This document shows positions 43,383-53,906 of a stretch of 64,000 bases of DNA, one piece after another. Source of the DNA: Bdellovibrionales bacterium GWB1_55_8. Lineage in GTDB: Bacteria; Bdellovibrionota; UBA1018. Within the stretch, counting starts at the first letter, position 1. Every line of letters begins with the position of its first letter. The notes beneath the pieces were generated by a model. It was given only the letters and a program-made list of their open reading frames with translations, was not told where the DNA came from and did not search any database. The stretch lies in contig MEPR01000052.1 of assembly GCA_001769835.1 (NCBI GenBank), positions 1 to 64,000 on the forward strand, read 5' to 3'. The position numbers and the translations under genes were made by a program.

Positions 43383-46300
43383 ATGACTGCGGGCCGAATC
43401 GAGGAAATTCTGCGCTCCGTCCGCCAAAGTCGGGGGCGAGTGCGCGTCCAGAGCGCCTTGCAGCCCGCCCGCGCACTTCTTGCGGCGCGCTTTGCGCGGG
43501 AAACGGGCTCGCCGGTTCTTGTCATCTGTCCCACGGACGATGTGGTTACCGAGTTCGCGGCCGATGTCGATGCACTCAGCACCGGACTCGAAGGAGGGGC
43601 TTTACCCGGGGTCATCCAGCTGCCCGCCTGGGAACAGTCTCCATACAGCCCTATAGCACCTTCCATCCGAACGCGCCTGGCGCGCGCTCGCCTTCTCGCG
43701 TTGGCGGCTTCAGGAAACCTGCCCCGCATCATCATCAGCTCATTACCAGCGTTGTTCCAGGCCACCATCCCGAAGCAGGTCTTCGCCGATAGTCGAATAC
43801 GTGTCCTTGTCGAAACCTCGATCGGCTCCCGAGAGCAGCTGGTCACCCGGCTGCTAAACGCCGGCTACTTGCGAGTGGATCCGGTCGAGGATCCGGGAAC
43901 CTTCGCAGTTCGCGGTGAGATCATCGATGTTTATCCTCCCGATCGAGATTCGCCGGTTCGTATCGAACTATTTGGCGACGAAGTCGAACAGCTGCGGGAA
44001 TTTGACCCGGCCAGTCAGCGTGCCGCTACGACAAAGCTGGCTTCCATTGACCTGTATCCTGCGCGCGAGGTTTTGATCAATTCTTCCACCGCGCCTCTTG
44101 TGCGGGACCGCTTGAAAGCGAGAGCGGACGACGTCGGCATCTCGCGCGCGATTCGTGATCCCATCATGAGCACGGTGCATGCCGGAATTTACCCGGACCA
44201 CTCGGATGCGTGGGCGTCATTCGCCTATGAGAAGCCTGAAACCGCACTGAACCACCTTCCGGACGATCTCCATGTTCTCTGGAATGACGAACTTGAATGT
44301 GAAGCACAGTGGACTTCTTATCTTGAGGAACAAAGGGCGCGCGCGCTTGAGGCCCCCGAATCGCGCGTCATTGCCCCGGCTCCTCAGGAGCTTTTCCTTT
44401 TTGATGGGAATCAAAGAGACACCCTTCGCGTCCGCACGTCACTTTTTCTGGACCAGCTCACTTTGAGCTCGGGCCCCGATCTCACGACGGAGCCGAAAAC
44501 ACACTATCGGCTCGAAATCGAGGGCAATTCGGATCTGGCGCGCGGCTCGCGACAATCACTCGGGGATCTCGAGAGCCGACTCAGGACCTTTATTTCCGAA
44601 AAATTCAAGGTGCTGGTGCTTGCCTCAAGCCAGGGGCAAATCGAACGCATCAAATTCCTGCTTGAGGAGCGTCGCATACGGTGCCAGATGGGCGGGGTTC
44701 CGGCCGCGGGCTTCGTGACCCTGGCTCAAGGCGCCCTGTCCTCTGGTTTTCGCTGGCCAGCAGAAGGTCTGATCGTACTGACGGATGATGAGGTGCTCGG
44801 AAGCCGGCATGCGCGCAATGCTCGCGGCAGCTCGGTTCCTTCGGAACGCAGCGAATCGGCGGCAAAAGATTGGGCAGGCTTGAGCGCTCTGTCTGATCTC
44901 TCGATCGGAGATGCCGTGGTCCACGTTGACCACGGGGTCGGGCGGTACCTCGGCTTGTCACGTCTCGATTTATCCGGGGCCCCAAGCGATTTTCTTCAGA
45001 TCGAGTATGCGAACAAAGACAAGCTTTACCTTCCTGTATACCGGCTGAATGTCGTTCAGAAATATGTAGGAGGCCAAAATGTCGCCCTCGATCGGCTTGG
45101 AAGCCAGCAATTCGCCAAGGCCAAGGAAAAGGTCAAGGACGCGGTCCGGAAGCTTGCGGTTGACCTCGTGCAATTGTACGCGGAGCGAAAGATCCGCCCC
45201 GGTGTGCGTTTTTCACCTCGCGATTCATCCTTCCGGGAATTTGAGGCGAAGTTCCCGTTCGAAGAGACGCCGGATCAGCTCCGATCTGTGAACGACATTC
45301 TGAAAGACCTGGAATCCGGGCGGGTGATGGATCGACTCGTATGCGGAGACGTGGGCTATGGCAAGACTGAAGTCGCGATTCGTGCGGCATTCCGCGCCGT
45401 GAGTGATGGAAAACAGGTTGCCGTCCTGGTTCCGACCACAGTTCTTGCGTTTCAACACGAGCAATCTTTCAAGGAGCGCTTGAAGGATTTTCCGATTCGC
45501 GTTGATTCCATCTCTCGATTCAAGGGGCGAAATGAGCAACTGCGCCTCCTCGGGGAGCTGGCCGCAGGACGAATTGACATACTGATCGGAACGCATCGCC
45601 TGCTCTCAGCTGACGTGAAGTTCCGCGATCTCGGCCTCCTGATCGTGGACGAGGAGCATCGGTTCGGCGTTGAACACAAAGAGAAGCTCAAGGCCATGAA
45701 GGTGAATACCCATGTGCTCACGCTCACGGCAACGCCGATTCCGAGAACGCTTCACATGGCCCTATCGGGTCTGCGCGATATCAGTCTCATCCGAACACCG
45801 CCCGTCGACCGCCTGCCAATCCGCACTTACGTCTCAAGATTTGACGAAGGCCTTATTCGAACCGCCATTGAACAGGAGCTGAAACGCGGAGGACAGGTGT
45901 TTTATCTTCACAACCGGGTGCAATCCATACACTCCGCCGCATCCAAGATCCGCGAGCTGGTTCCGGATGCACGGATTGGTGTGGCACATGGGCAGCTCTC
46001 GGAGAAGGATCTCGAAAAAGAGATGCTTGCCTTCTACAAGAAGGAGTCCAATGTCCTGGTTTGCACGACCATCATCGAATCAGGCCTCGACCTGCCGTCC
46101 GCCAATACCATCATTATAGAGCGCGCCGATACTCTGGGCCTGGCCCAGCTCTATCAGATCAGGGGTCGCGTGGGCCGAGGGCAGGAGCGCGCGTATGCCT
46201 ATCTTCTGGTGCCGGAAACCGGCACGCTGACCGCAGACGCCAAACAGCGCCTCGAGGTGATTCAGCGGTTCGTTGATCTTGGAAGCGGGTTCAACATCGC

Positions 46301-46913
46301 TAACCACGACCTTGAGATCCGGGGTGGGGGTGACCTTCTGGGCGCTCAGCAGTCCGGTCACATTGATGCCGTCGGGTTCGAGCTTTATACGGAACTTCTC
46401 GAAGAGGCGATTCACGACATTCAGGGCCGGCCTGCCGAGGAACTCCTGGAAAGGGAACCTGAAATCAAGATTCCGTTTCCGGCATTTCTGGACGAGTCCT
46501 ACGTTCCGGACGTTCACCAACGGCTGGCGCTTTATCGCCGCTTCTCTGCGGCCCGCAATGACGCGGAGATCGACCATCTGGAAAATGAATTGGCGGATCG
46601 CTTCGGCGGACTGCCGGCCGAAGCAAAAAACCTGCTCTGGTTGATAAGAATCAAACTTCTGCTGAAGAGCACCGGCATCGAGGCGTTGACGCTGGGTCCT
46701 CAGAAACTCTCATTGCAGCCAGGCTCGCGCAGTCGCCTTGACCCAACGCGGGCCATCGCCTTGATGGCATCTCAACCCATGAACTATCAGCTCACACCTG
46801 ACTCCAGGTTCGTGGCCACCATGAAGGTGGATTCAATTCGGGATTTGTTTTTCGGTCTTGAAGGACTTGTCGCCCGCCTCATAAACGACTCGGCAACGCC
46901 TGGTCCGCGTTAA
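43383..46913 (+). CDS. mfd: Transcription-repair coupling factor Mfd
   Basis: 1176 residues from the ATG at 43383. The N-terminal UvrB-like module is followed by the CarD-like RNA-polymerase-binding domain (GDAVVHVDHGVGRYLGL, then IEYANKDKLYLPVYRL). Then comes the translocase with Walker A VCGDVGYGKTEVA, Walker B box IVDEEHRFGVEHKE, and TLTATPIPRTLHMALSGLRD. Next are the second RecA domain (STTIIESGLDLPSANT-type, QIRGRVGRG) and a C-terminal TRCF domain. It removes stalled RNA polymerase and recruits UvrA. uvrA lies 3 kb downstream on the same strand. Confidence 0.97.
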   Translation: MTAGRIEEILRSVRQSRGRVRVQSALQPARALLAARFARETGSPVLVICPTDDVVTEFAADVDALSTGLEGGALPGVIQLPAWEQSPYSPIAPSIRTRLARARLLALAASGNLPRIIISSLPALFQATIPKQVFADSRIRVLVETSIGSREQLVTRLLNAGYLRVDPVEDPGTFAVRGEIIDVYPPDRDSPVRIELFGDEVEQLREFDPASQRAATTKLASIDLYPAREVLINSSTAPLVRDRLKARADDVGISRAIRDPIMSTVHAGIYPDHSDAWASFAYEKPETALNHLPDDLHVLWNDELECEAQWTSYLEEQRARALEAPESRVIAPAPQELFLFDGNQRDTLRVRTSLFLDQLTLSSGPDLTTEPKTHYRLEIEGNSDLARGSRQSLGDLESRLRTFISEKFKVLVLASSQGQIERIKFLLEERRIRCQMGGVPAAGFVTLAQGALSSGFRWPAEGLIVLTDDEVLGSRHARNARGSSVPSERSESAAKDWAGLSALSDLSIGDAVVHVDHGVGRYLGLSRLDLSGAPSDFLQIEYANKDKLYLPVYRLNVVQKYVGGQNVALDRLGSQQFAKAKEKVKDAVRKLAVDLVQLYAERKIRPGVRFSPRDSSFREFEAKFPFEETPDQLRSVNDILKDLESGRVMDRLVCGDVGYGKTEVAIRAAFRAVSDGKQVAVLVPTTVLAFQHEQSFKERLKDFPIRVDSISRFKGRNEQLRLLGELAAGRIDILIGTHRLLSADVKFRDLGLLIVDEEHRFGVEHKEKLKAMKVNTHVLTLTATPIPRTLHMALSGLRDISLIRTPPVDRLPIRTYVSRFDEGLIRTAIEQELKRGGQVFYLHNRVQSIHSAASKIRELVPDARIGVAHGQLSEKDLEKEMLAFYKKESNVLVCTTIIESGLDLPSANTIIIERADTLGLAQLYQIRGRVGRGQERAYAYLLVPETGTLTADAKQRLEVIQRFVDLGSGFNIANHDLEIRGGGDLLGAQQSGHIDAVGFELYTELLEEAIHDIQGRPAEELLEREPEIKIPFPAFLDESYVPDVHQRLALYRRFSAARNDAEIDHLENELADRFGGLPAEAKNLLWLIRIKLLLKSTGIEALTLGPQKLSLQPGSRSRLDPTRAIALMASQPMNYQLTPDSRFVATMKVDSIRDLFFGLEGLVARLINDSATPGPR

Positions 46914-46919
46914 GGACTG

Positions 46920-46947
46920 TTGCGAACTGCCTAATTCGTGCTACTTT
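46920..46947 (+). promoter_or_regulatory. Candidate promoter of the first PpiC chaperone (leaderless)
   Basis: -35 TTGCGA (46920-46925), 16 nt spacer, -10 TACTTT (46942-46947), then 6 nt to the ATG at 46954. It lies immediately after the mfd stop. Confidence 0.4.
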
Positions 46948-46953
46948 TTTCCT

Positions 46954-47775
46954 ATGACCAATCGAAATGCCGCAGTAGCGCCCATACTGAGCACGCTCCT
47001 CCTATTCGCAATCGCACCAGCCTACGCAACCGATCTGGCAAAGGTGAACGGTGCGACGATTACGCTTGAAGACTTCAACCGGAAGTTCGACGAGGTAACC
47101 AAATTTTATCAGGTGAAAGCCCAGAGCAAACAGGGAATGCTCGACGATCTGATCAAACGCGAACTAGGTGTCCAGGAGGCGCGTCGACTGGGCCTCGACA
47201 AGGATCCGGAGGTGCAGGAAAGGATGAATACCGTCCTTTATCACGCACTTCTTGACCGCCAGCTGAGTAAGCAGTTCGAAGGCATCAATGTCACGGAACA
47301 GGAAGCAAAGAGATATTACTCAAAATATCCAGAGTTGCGGACCAGCCACATATTCATTTCGCTACGCCCCGACGCGGACGCTGAATCGGACAGGGCCGCT
47401 CAGGCCAAAATGAAAAAGATCTCTGACGGTCTGAAGCAGGGCACCAGCTTCGCGGAAATGGCACAGCGCTTCTCAGAGGGGACCGCTGCGCCAATGGGAG
47501 GCGATCTCGACTTCCAGGGAAAAGACAAACTTGACCCGGTCTACTATCAGACCGCTCTCAAACTCGGCGCTCCCGGCAAAACCAGCGGAATTATCAGAAC
47601 CCAGTTCGGCTATCACATCATTCGCCTGACTGCGGTTCGTCCCTGGGAAGAGGTCGACAAGGCCCAGGTGAAGCGGCTGGTGTTCGAGGAGCGTCGTGCG
47701 GAAATTTTCGAGAATTACATGGCGGGCCTGCGCAAAAAGGCCAAGGTAAGTATCCAGCCCGGTCTTCTCAAGTAA
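46954..47775 (+). CDS. Periplasmic peptidyl-prolyl isomerase, PpiC/PrsA-like
   Basis: 273 residues. A signal peptide (residues 1-24, cleavage after AYA) is followed by a SurA-type helical N-domain (about 25-125). A parvulin domain follows (about 126-235: RTSHIFISLRP, GTSFAEMAQRFSEG, GGDLDF, FGYHIIRLTAVRP), then a short C-terminal helix. It would help fold outer-membrane or secreted proteins. It is first of two tandem parvulins; the second starts about 50 bp downstream. Confidence 0.9.
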   Translation: MTNRNAAVAPILSTLLLFAIAPAYATDLAKVNGATITLEDFNRKFDEVTKFYQVKAQSKQGMLDDLIKRELGVQEARRLGLDKDPEVQERMNTVLYHALLDRQLSKQFEGINVTEQEAKRYYSKYPELRTSHIFISLRPDADAESDRAAQAKMKKISDGLKQGTSFAEMAQRFSEGTAAPMGGDLDFQGKDKLDPVYYQTALKLGAPGKTSGIIRTQFGYHIIRLTAVRPWEEVDKAQVKRLVFEERRAEIFENYMAGLRKKAKVSIQPGLLK

Positions 47776-47823
47776 CACTGTCCGCACTTGCGGACGGGTC
47801 GTCACTTGTGCCACAAAATAGGG

Positions 47824-48840
47824 ATGATGATACCTTCACGGCGCGCCTGGCGTTTACTGGTCATTTCATGTCTCTCGCCTCTAGCCTTCGGTGCGCCTGC
47901 GGGTTTTGCGGCCCCCGTTCTGGTGGATAGATTGGAGGCATCGGCCAACCAGTCTCTGATCTTGCGATCCGATTTGAAAAAGTTCCGCCATACAATCGGT
48001 CTTCGCAGCCAGCTCGACCCTCTGTTTTCAGGAAACCCCCTGGCCTCGAAGGGGGCCGCCGCTTCCGACAGCGAAATCACCACATTTCTGATCAATGAAA
48101 AATTGATAGCCGAACAATTCCCGGTAAGCGATGCGGAAGTCGAGCAGGAGATCAACTCAATTCAGGCATCCAATCGGATTGACCGGGCCGCGCTCAAGAG
48201 CGCTCTGGCGGCGCAAGGCTACTCCTTTGATGATTACTTTGAGCTGATTCGCATGAGTGCGAGCAAACGAAATCTGATTGACCGTGACATTCGCACGAAG
48301 GCCACGATCTCTGATGATGACGTCAAAAATTATTATTACAATCAGTACAGCAGAACGGCTGGAACACAGCTGTCCTATTCGCTACAGATCATTTCGGTTT
48401 CCATTTCCAACTACAAGAACGCCGCTGCTGCAAAAGAGGTTGCCGCGCGCGCGCTCTCTGAAATCAAGGGTGGAGAATCCTTTTCGGAAGTTGCTCGAAA
48501 AATGAGCGATCATGCGAGCGCGCCATCCGGTGGCGACCTGGGCTTTCTCACTGAGGACCAGATGGTTCCCGCGATTCGCGAGCAAGTGAAGCAGATGAAA
48601 ATCGGCGGTCTCAGCGCCGTGTTCGGGGGACCTGCCTCAGGGGCATACTTTCTTCTGCGGCTGGCCGATGTCCGGTCCGATGACTCAGATCGTCTTCAGA
48701 AAATGAAGGACGAGATTCGCGCACAGCTGCTCGCCGCCGAGTACCAGCATCAGATATCCCTGTGGCTGGAACGCCAGGCCCAGAACGCCTTCATTCATCG
48801 GGCAGGCGAAGCGTCCACCGCCATTCCTAACAATCCTTGA
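47824..48840 (+). CDS. SurA-like peptidyl-prolyl isomerase
   Basis: 338 residues from the ATG pair at 47824/47827. A TTG-initiated extension to 47788 would precede the signal peptide and is rejected. The signal peptide ends near GFAAPV. A SurA N-domain (about 40-175) is followed by a parvulin domain (about 180-285: LSYSLQIISVSIS, GESFSEVARKMSDHASAPSGGDLGFL) and a C-terminal helix. It is closer to SurA than its upstream neighbour, although it has one parvulin domain rather than two. pdxA follows by 10 bp; surA-pdxA order is known from other proteobacteria. Confidence 0.88.
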   Translation: MMIPSRRAWRLLVISCLSPLAFGAPAGFAAPVLVDRLEASANQSLILRSDLKKFRHTIGLRSQLDPLFSGNPLASKGAAASDSEITTFLINEKLIAEQFPVSDAEVEQEINSIQASNRIDRAALKSALAAQGYSFDDYFELIRMSASKRNLIDRDIRTKATISDDDVKNYYYNQYSRTAGTQLSYSLQIISVSISNYKNAAAAKEVAARALSEIKGGESFSEVARKMSDHASAPSGGDLGFLTEDQMVPAIREQVKQMKIGGLSAVFGGPASGAYFLLRLADVRSDDSDRLQKMKDEIRAQLLAAEYQHQISLWLERQAQNAFIHRAGEASTAIPNNP

Positions 48841-48850
48841 GCGACTCATC

Positions 48851-49867
48851 GTGGCCCGATTCATCGCACTCACCCCTGGAGATCCTGCGGGAATAGGTCC
48901 GGAGATCACCTGGAAGGCCATCCGGTCGGGAATTGAAGCGAAGTTCGGCATTCGTCTTTTATGCATCGGCGCACGAAAGCCTTTCGAAAAGATGGGCGTT
49001 CCACTCGACTTAGTGGACGCCTCGGAACTTACCCGCCCGGGTTTCAGAAAACGTCTTACTGACAGGCGCAAAACAGTGCTCCTTCTGTCCGCTCCAGAAT
49101 CGGCTGAAGTCCCGGGCGTCCCCCACCTGGAAGGGTTCCAGAGCGGGTGGGCGATCCAGGAGGCTGTGCGGTTGACTCAAGCAGGCGTCACCCGGGCTAT
49201 TGTGACCGGACCCATTTCGAAAGAGCGGTTTCAGGCGGGCGGATTTCCATTTCCTGGTCATACGGAGTTTCTCGCTCATCTTTGTCGAAAGGGCAGGAAG
49301 ACCCCAAAGGTGGTGATGATGCTCGCCAACGAGCAGCTTCGAGTTGCCCTGGTGACCACTCACTTATCCCTCGCTGAGGTCCCGCCCACGCTTACCAGGC
49401 GCGCGCTCGAGGAGACCATCGCGATAACGGCTGACCACCTGAGGCGTTGGTGGGGGATTCGCCGACCGAAAATTGCCGTTCTTGCACTGAATCCTCATGC
49501 GGGCGAAAGCGGCATTTTCGGCACGGAAGAGCAACGCATTATCTCGCCTGTACTGAAAAAGCTGTGTGCCAGCGCGACGCAAACAATGGTGCTTTCGGGT
49601 CCCCACCCTGCGGACACCTTTTTCGCCAAACACATCGCGCTTTCCCGAAAGGACCGCAGCGATGCGGTCGTTTGCATGTACCATGACCAGGGGCTTATTC
49701 CGGTGAAGCTCCTGGATTTCGCAGGCTCCGTCAATATCACGTTGGGCCTGCCGATTATCCGAACATCCGTGGACCACGGCGTTGGCTTTGACATCGCGGG
49801 CAAGGGGCTCGCCGATCCGTCGAGTATGTTGGCCGCCATCCGTTTGGCCGCACGCCTTTCGTCCTGA
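48851..49867 (+). CDS. pdxA: 4-hydroxythreonine-4-phosphate dehydrogenase
   Basis: 338 residues, GTG start. Hallmarks are LTPGDPAGIGPEI at the N-terminus, GPISKERF and the substrate and metal-binding His in FPGHTEFLA, HDQGLIPVK and TSVDHGVGFDIAGKG. It oxidises 4-phosphohydroxy-L-threonine with NAD in the DXP-dependent pyridoxal phosphate pathway. It lies 10 bp after the SurA-like gene, so co-transcription is likely. Confidence 0.96.
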   Translation: MARFIALTPGDPAGIGPEITWKAIRSGIEAKFGIRLLCIGARKPFEKMGVPLDLVDASELTRPGFRKRLTDRRKTVLLLSAPESAEVPGVPHLEGFQSGWAIQEAVRLTQAGVTRAIVTGPISKERFQAGGFPFPGHTEFLAHLCRKGRKTPKVVMMLANEQLRVALVTTHLSLAEVPPTLTRRALEETIAITADHLRRWWGIRRPKIAVLALNPHAGESGIFGTEEQRIISPVLKKLCASATQTMVLSGPHPADTFFAKHIALSRKDRSDAVVCMYHDQGLIPVKLLDFAGSVNITLGLPIIRTSVDHGVGFDIAGKGLADPSSMLAAIRLAARLSS

Positions 49868-49938
49868 GGGCAGCCCGGTACATGGACCGTAGGAAACCTT
49901 TTACGGATGTTGTAGTATCCGCCTGATGCGGAGGTCCC

Positions 49939-52488
49939 TTGTCCGAAGTTGATGAAGCGATCGTGATTCGCGGAGCGCGCGTCCACAATCTTCAGAACAT
50001 CGATGTCGTGATTCCCCGAGATCGGCTCGTGGTCCTGACAGGCCCGTCCGGATCAGGCAAGTCATCCCTTGCTTTTGATACCATTTACGCGGAAGGGCAG
50101 CGGCGTTATGTCGAGAGTCTCTCTGCCTATGCACGCCAGTTCCTTGAACAGCTCAGCAAACCCGACGCGGAGTCCATCTCGGGCCTGAGCCCCACCATTT
50201 CGATCGAACAGCGCACCACGTCCTACAACCCTCGGTCCACGGTCGGGACGGTCACGGAGATTTACGATTACCTACGTCTCCTTTTTGCCAGAATCGGGCA
50301 GCCTTACTGCTGGTCCTGCGGTGATCCTATTCAGTCCCAATCTCCACAACAAATCGCCGATCTCATCCTTTCATCTCCCGAGGGCACCCGGCTTTCCATA
50401 TTGGCTCCGCTCGTTCGCGGACGTAAGGGGGAGTACCAAAAGGAGCTTCACCAACTCCGACAGCGTGGCTTCGTCCGTGTCCGCATCGATGGAGAGGTAC
50501 GGGACCTGTCTGACGAAATCACGCTGGATCGAAACAGGAAACACGACATAGCGGTTTACGTGGATCGTTTGATCATAAAAGGAGATCGCGGAACGCTTTC
50601 CGCTCGCGTCAGCGACTCCGTTGAACTGGGTTTGAAGCTGTCCGATGGCATGCTGATATTGGAAAGCTCTAGCGAGGGCGAGACCCGCGAAACATTGCTC
50701 TCGGAAAAGTTTGCGTGTGCCAAGTGTCAAATCAGCTATCCCTCTCCGGAGCCCCGAACTTTTTCTTTTAACAGCCCGATGGGTGCCTGCCCTCACTGCG
50801 ACGGCCTGGGATATATCGCGCGCGAGGAACTCACGGTGGACGAGGAGTACGACACTGCGACGATCGTCAGACCTCCAGAATCCTGTCCGGAATGCAAAGG
50901 AACGCGGCTCCGTAAGGAAAGCCTTCAATTCAAAATCTCTGGCAGCAACATCGCCGACCTGAGCGCTCTTTCGATTGGCAGTCTGGAGGGCTTCTTCGCG
51001 AAAATAGCGCTGACGGAACGCGAAAAGCTGATCTCTGAGCGAATACTGAAGGAAATCCGCGAACGTGCGGGGTTCCTGAATCATGTGGGTGTTGGCTATT
51101 TGAGCCTAGGCCGGTCGGCCCAGACTCTCTCAGGGGGAGAAGCCCAGCGCATTCGCCTTGCCACGCAAATCGGAAGTTCGCTTGTGGGCGTTATTTACGT
51201 TCTGGACGAGCCCAGTATCGGTCTTCATCAAAAGGATAATCGCAAACTCCTGCAAACGCTGATGCAGTTACGAGACATGGGCAACACCGTACTCGTGGTT
51301 GAACACGACCGCGAGACGATTGAAGCCGCCGACTGGGTGATCGACATGGGTCCTGGTGCCGGGACAGAGGGCGGACACGTCGTCGCCGCCGGAACGCCGG
51401 CGCAAATTGCAAAATCGAAGCAAAGCCTGACAGGAAAGTATCTTCGCGGCGAGTTTGTGATCCCCATACCAAAAGCTCGCCGAAAAATGACCAAGGGCAA
51501 GGCCATTCGCATTGCCGGTGCCACCCTGAATAACTTGAAGGGTGTTTCAGTGGATTTTCCGCTCGGCTTGTTCACGTGCGTGACGGGTACCTCCGGCAGC
51601 GGCAAAAGCACTCTCGTAATTGACACTCTTTACCCTGCATTGGCGCATCAGCTTTACCGCGTGGAGACCGGCGACCTTCGCGTCAGCTCGATCAAGGGCC
51701 TCGAACATATCGATAAGGTGATCGATATCGACCAGAGCCCGATTGGAAAAACCCCGCGGTCAAACCCGGCCACCTACACAGGTTTGTTCAGTCTCATTCG
51801 CGACCTCTTCTCCAGTCTTCCGGAGTCCAAAGTTCGTGGCTACAGCCCCGGCCGATATTCCTTCAACGTGAAGGGCGGGCGATGCGAGGCCTGCGAGGGG
51901 GATGGCGTCACGAAGGTCGAGATGCACTTTTTGCCCGATGTATTCGTGGAGTGCGATATTTGCAAAGGCCGTCGTTACAATCGCGAAACGCTCGACGTCA
52001 GATATAAAGGCAAGAACATTGCGGAAGTGCTGGAAATGACCGGTTCCGAGGCCCTGGAGTTTTTCGATGCGGTCCCCGGCATCAAGACGAAACTTCGAAT
52101 TCTGAACGACGTTGGCCTTGGTTATCTGCGTCTGGGGCAGAGCGCGACAACTCTTTCCGGCGGGGAAGCGCAACGCATCAAGCTTTCGAAGGAACTGTCT
52201 CGACGAAGTACCGGAAAAACCGTCTACATTCTGGACGAGCCTTCAACAGGACTTCATTTTGACGATGTGAATAAGCTCGTTGGCATTCTGCAAGCCCTGG
52301 TGGACCAGGGAAATACAGTGATCGTGATCGAACATAACCTCGATATCATCAAAGTTGCAGACCACATCATCGACATGGGCCCAGAAGGCGGCGAGGGTGG
52401 GGGGCGCGTTATCGCTGCCGGAACGCCCGAAGAAATCTGCTGTGAAAAAAACAGCGATACAGGCGCCTTCCTGAAATCTTACCTCTAA
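49939..52488 (+). CDS. uvrA: Excinuclease ABC subunit A lacking the insertion domain
   Basis: 849 residues against the usual ~940. TTG start with GGAGG 5 nt upstream. The order is: ATPase I ([22 protein letters not shown] region), UvrB-binding domain (about 125-240), zinc module 1 (Cys260, 263, 284, 287), signature and Walker B ([28 protein letters not shown]). ATPase II follows ([16 protein letters not shown]) with zinc module 2 (CEACEGDG...CDICKGRR) and [12 protein letters not shown]. Between Cys287 and the CPECKGTRL motif there are only about 28 residues where about 90 more are usual. That missing block is the DNA-contacting insertion domain. Confidence 0.95.
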   Translation: MSEVDEAIVIRGARVHNLQNIDVVIPRDRLVVLTGPSGSGKSSLAFDTIYAEGQRRYVESLSAYARQFLEQLSKPDAESISGLSPTISIEQRTTSYNPRSTVGTVTEIYDYLRLLFARIGQPYCWSCGDPIQSQSPQQIADLILSSPEGTRLSILAPLVRGRKGEYQKELHQLRQRGFVRVRIDGEVRDLSDEITLDRNRKHDIAVYVDRLIIKGDRGTLSARVSDSVELGLKLSDGMLILESSSEGETRETLLSEKFACAKCQISYPSPEPRTFSFNSPMGACPHCDGLGYIAREELTVDEEYDTATIVRPPESCPECKGTRLRKESLQFKISGSNIADLSALSIGSLEGFFAKIALTEREKLISERILKEIRERAGFLNHVGVGYLSLGRSAQTLSGGEAQRIRLATQIGSSLVGVIYVLDEPSIGLHQKDNRKLLQTLMQLRDMGNTVLVVEHDRETIEAADWVIDMGPGAGTEGGHVVAAGTPAQIAKSKQSLTGKYLRGEFVIPIPKARRKMTKGKAIRIAGATLNNLKGVSVDFPLGLFTCVTGTSGSGKSTLVIDTLYPALAHQLYRVETGDLRVSSIKGLEHIDKVIDIDQSPIGKTPRSNPATYTGLFSLIRDLFSSLPESKVRGYSPGRYSFNVKGGRCEACEGDGVTKVEMHFLPDVFVECDICKGRRYNRETLDVRYKGKNIAEVLEMTGSEALEFFDAVPGIKTKLRILNDVGLGYLRLGQSATTLSGGEAQRIKLSKELSRRSTGKTVYILDEPSTGLHFDDVNKLVGILQALVDQGNTVIVIEHNLDIIKVADHIIDMGPEGGEGGGRVIAAGTPEEICCEKNSDTGAFLKSYL

Positions 52489-52586
52489 GCAAACATTCTT
52501 TTCTTGCAGCGGACTTCCAGCGATGAGTAAACTAGGCCCGCTGGTTGGAGCCCTGGGCTTCAAGTCCATACACTTACGGAGACACC

Positions 52587-53906
52587 ATGGATAATATTCT
52601 GTTTGCGCGATGGCAGATGGGGATCTCGCTGGTTTTTCACATCATTTTCGCGTGCATCGGAATTGCCATGCCGTTGATGATGGTGATCTCGGAGTACCTC
52701 TGGCACAAGACGCAGGATAACGATTTTCTGCTTCTGACCAAGGCATGGGCAAAGGGAACCGCGGTTTTCTTTGCGGTCGGTGCGGTTTCCGGGACGGTGC
52801 TGTCGTTTGAACTGGGGTTGCTCTTTCCTGAGTTCATGCGCCATGCGGGTGGCGTGATAGGAATGCCGTTCTCCCTCGAGGGATTTGCCTTCTTCACTGA
52901 GGGCATCTTTCTGGGCATCTATCTCTATGGCTGGGATCGCATCAGCAAACGAATGCATCTGTTTGCGGGAATAATCGTCGCCATCAGTGGTGCGAGTTCC
53001 GCTGTTTTCGTCATCATGGCGAACGCCTGGATGAATACCCCAACGGGTTTCCGGCTGGAAAATGGGGTCTTTACGGATGTCGACCCGATCGCCGCCATGC
53101 TCAACCCATCCTCTCTTCACTTGATTTCGCACATGCTCCTGGCCGCGTACATGGCGACCGGTTTTGCGGTGGCGGCCATTCACGCATATGTCCTGCTCAA
53201 ATTCCCAAACAGCGGCTTTCACAAGAAGGCACTTGCCATCAGCCTTTTTTTAACTGTGCCGTGCGCTGTACTACAGCCAGCCGTAGGTCACTTTGCTGGA
53301 ATGCAGGTAGCTAAAAACCAACCCATGAAACTCGCTGCGATGGAAAGTCAGTTTAAAACGGAAAAGGGCGCGCCATTACGAATTGGTGGCATCCCCGATG
53401 CGAAAACCCGCACCACAAGTTTTGCCATCGAGATACCCGGCGGACTTTCTTTCCTGGCCAATGGCGATTTCGGATCTGAGGTGAAGGGTCTTGAAGAATT
53501 CCCGGAAACTGACTGGCCCCATGAGGCTGTTCACTACGCCTTTCAGTTCATGGTTGCCCTCGGCAGCTATCTCCTTTTCATCTCGCTTTGGGCCGCGCTG
53601 ACCTGGGTGCGGAAGGGGTGGACCGACTATGGAAGAAAGTTCCTGATCGCTGCGGTGATCGGCGGCCCGATGGGCTTTCTCGCAATGGAATTCGGATGGA
53701 TCGTCACCGAGATGGGGCGGCAGCCCTGGGTCATCTATAACATCATGCGCACTTCGGATTCCGTTACGCCGATGCCGGGGCTTTTCGTCCCGATGACTGT
53801 TTTCACTCTCATATACCTCGCGCTCGGAGTCACTGTTATTTCGATCCTGCGGAGACATGTGAAAGCCAGCCCGGTTTATGCTGAAAGAACAAAGGAGGGT
53901 GCATGA
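52587..53906 (+). CDS. cydA: Cytochrome bd ubiquinol oxidase subunit I
   Basis: 439 residues from the ATG at 52587, preceded by ACGGAGAC. A 14-codon upstream extension is rejected because the conserved N-terminus begins here (ILFARWQMGISLVFHIIFAC, with a haem b595-type His). Haem ligands are also seen in HLISHMLLAAYMATG and the Met of WIVTEMGRQPWV. The quinol loop QPMKLAAMESQF keeps its Lys and Glu, and the loop is short, as in the bd-S / CIO-like class. It takes electrons from quinol to oxygen without pumping. cydB overlaps by 4 nt. Confidence 0.95.
   Translation: MDNILFARWQMGISLVFHIIFACIGIAMPLMMVISEYLWHKTQDNDFLLLTKAWAKGTAVFFAVGAVSGTVLSFELGLLFPEFMRHAGGVIGMPFSLEGFAFFTEGIFLGIYLYGWDRISKRMHLFAGIIVAISGASSAVFVIMANAWMNTPTGFRLENGVFTDVDPIAAMLNPSSLHLISHMLLAAYMATGFAVAAIHAYVLLKFPNSGFHKKALAISLFLTVPCAVLQPAVGHFAGMQVAKNQPMKLAAMESQFKTEKGAPLRIGGIPDAKTRTTSFAIEIPGGLSFLANGDFGSEVKGLEEFPETDWPHEAVHYAFQFMVALGSYLLFISLWAALTWVRKGWTDYGRKFLIAAVIGGPMGFLAMEFGWIVTEMGRQPWVIYNIMRTSDSVTPMPGLFVPMTVFTLIYLALGVTVISILRRHVKASPVYAERTKEGA

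Noticed and set aside
47780..47795. GTCCGCA/TGCGGAC hairpin between the two parvulin genes as a terminator
   Set aside because: Perfect 7 bp stem but a 2 nt loop and no T tract; readthrough is expected.
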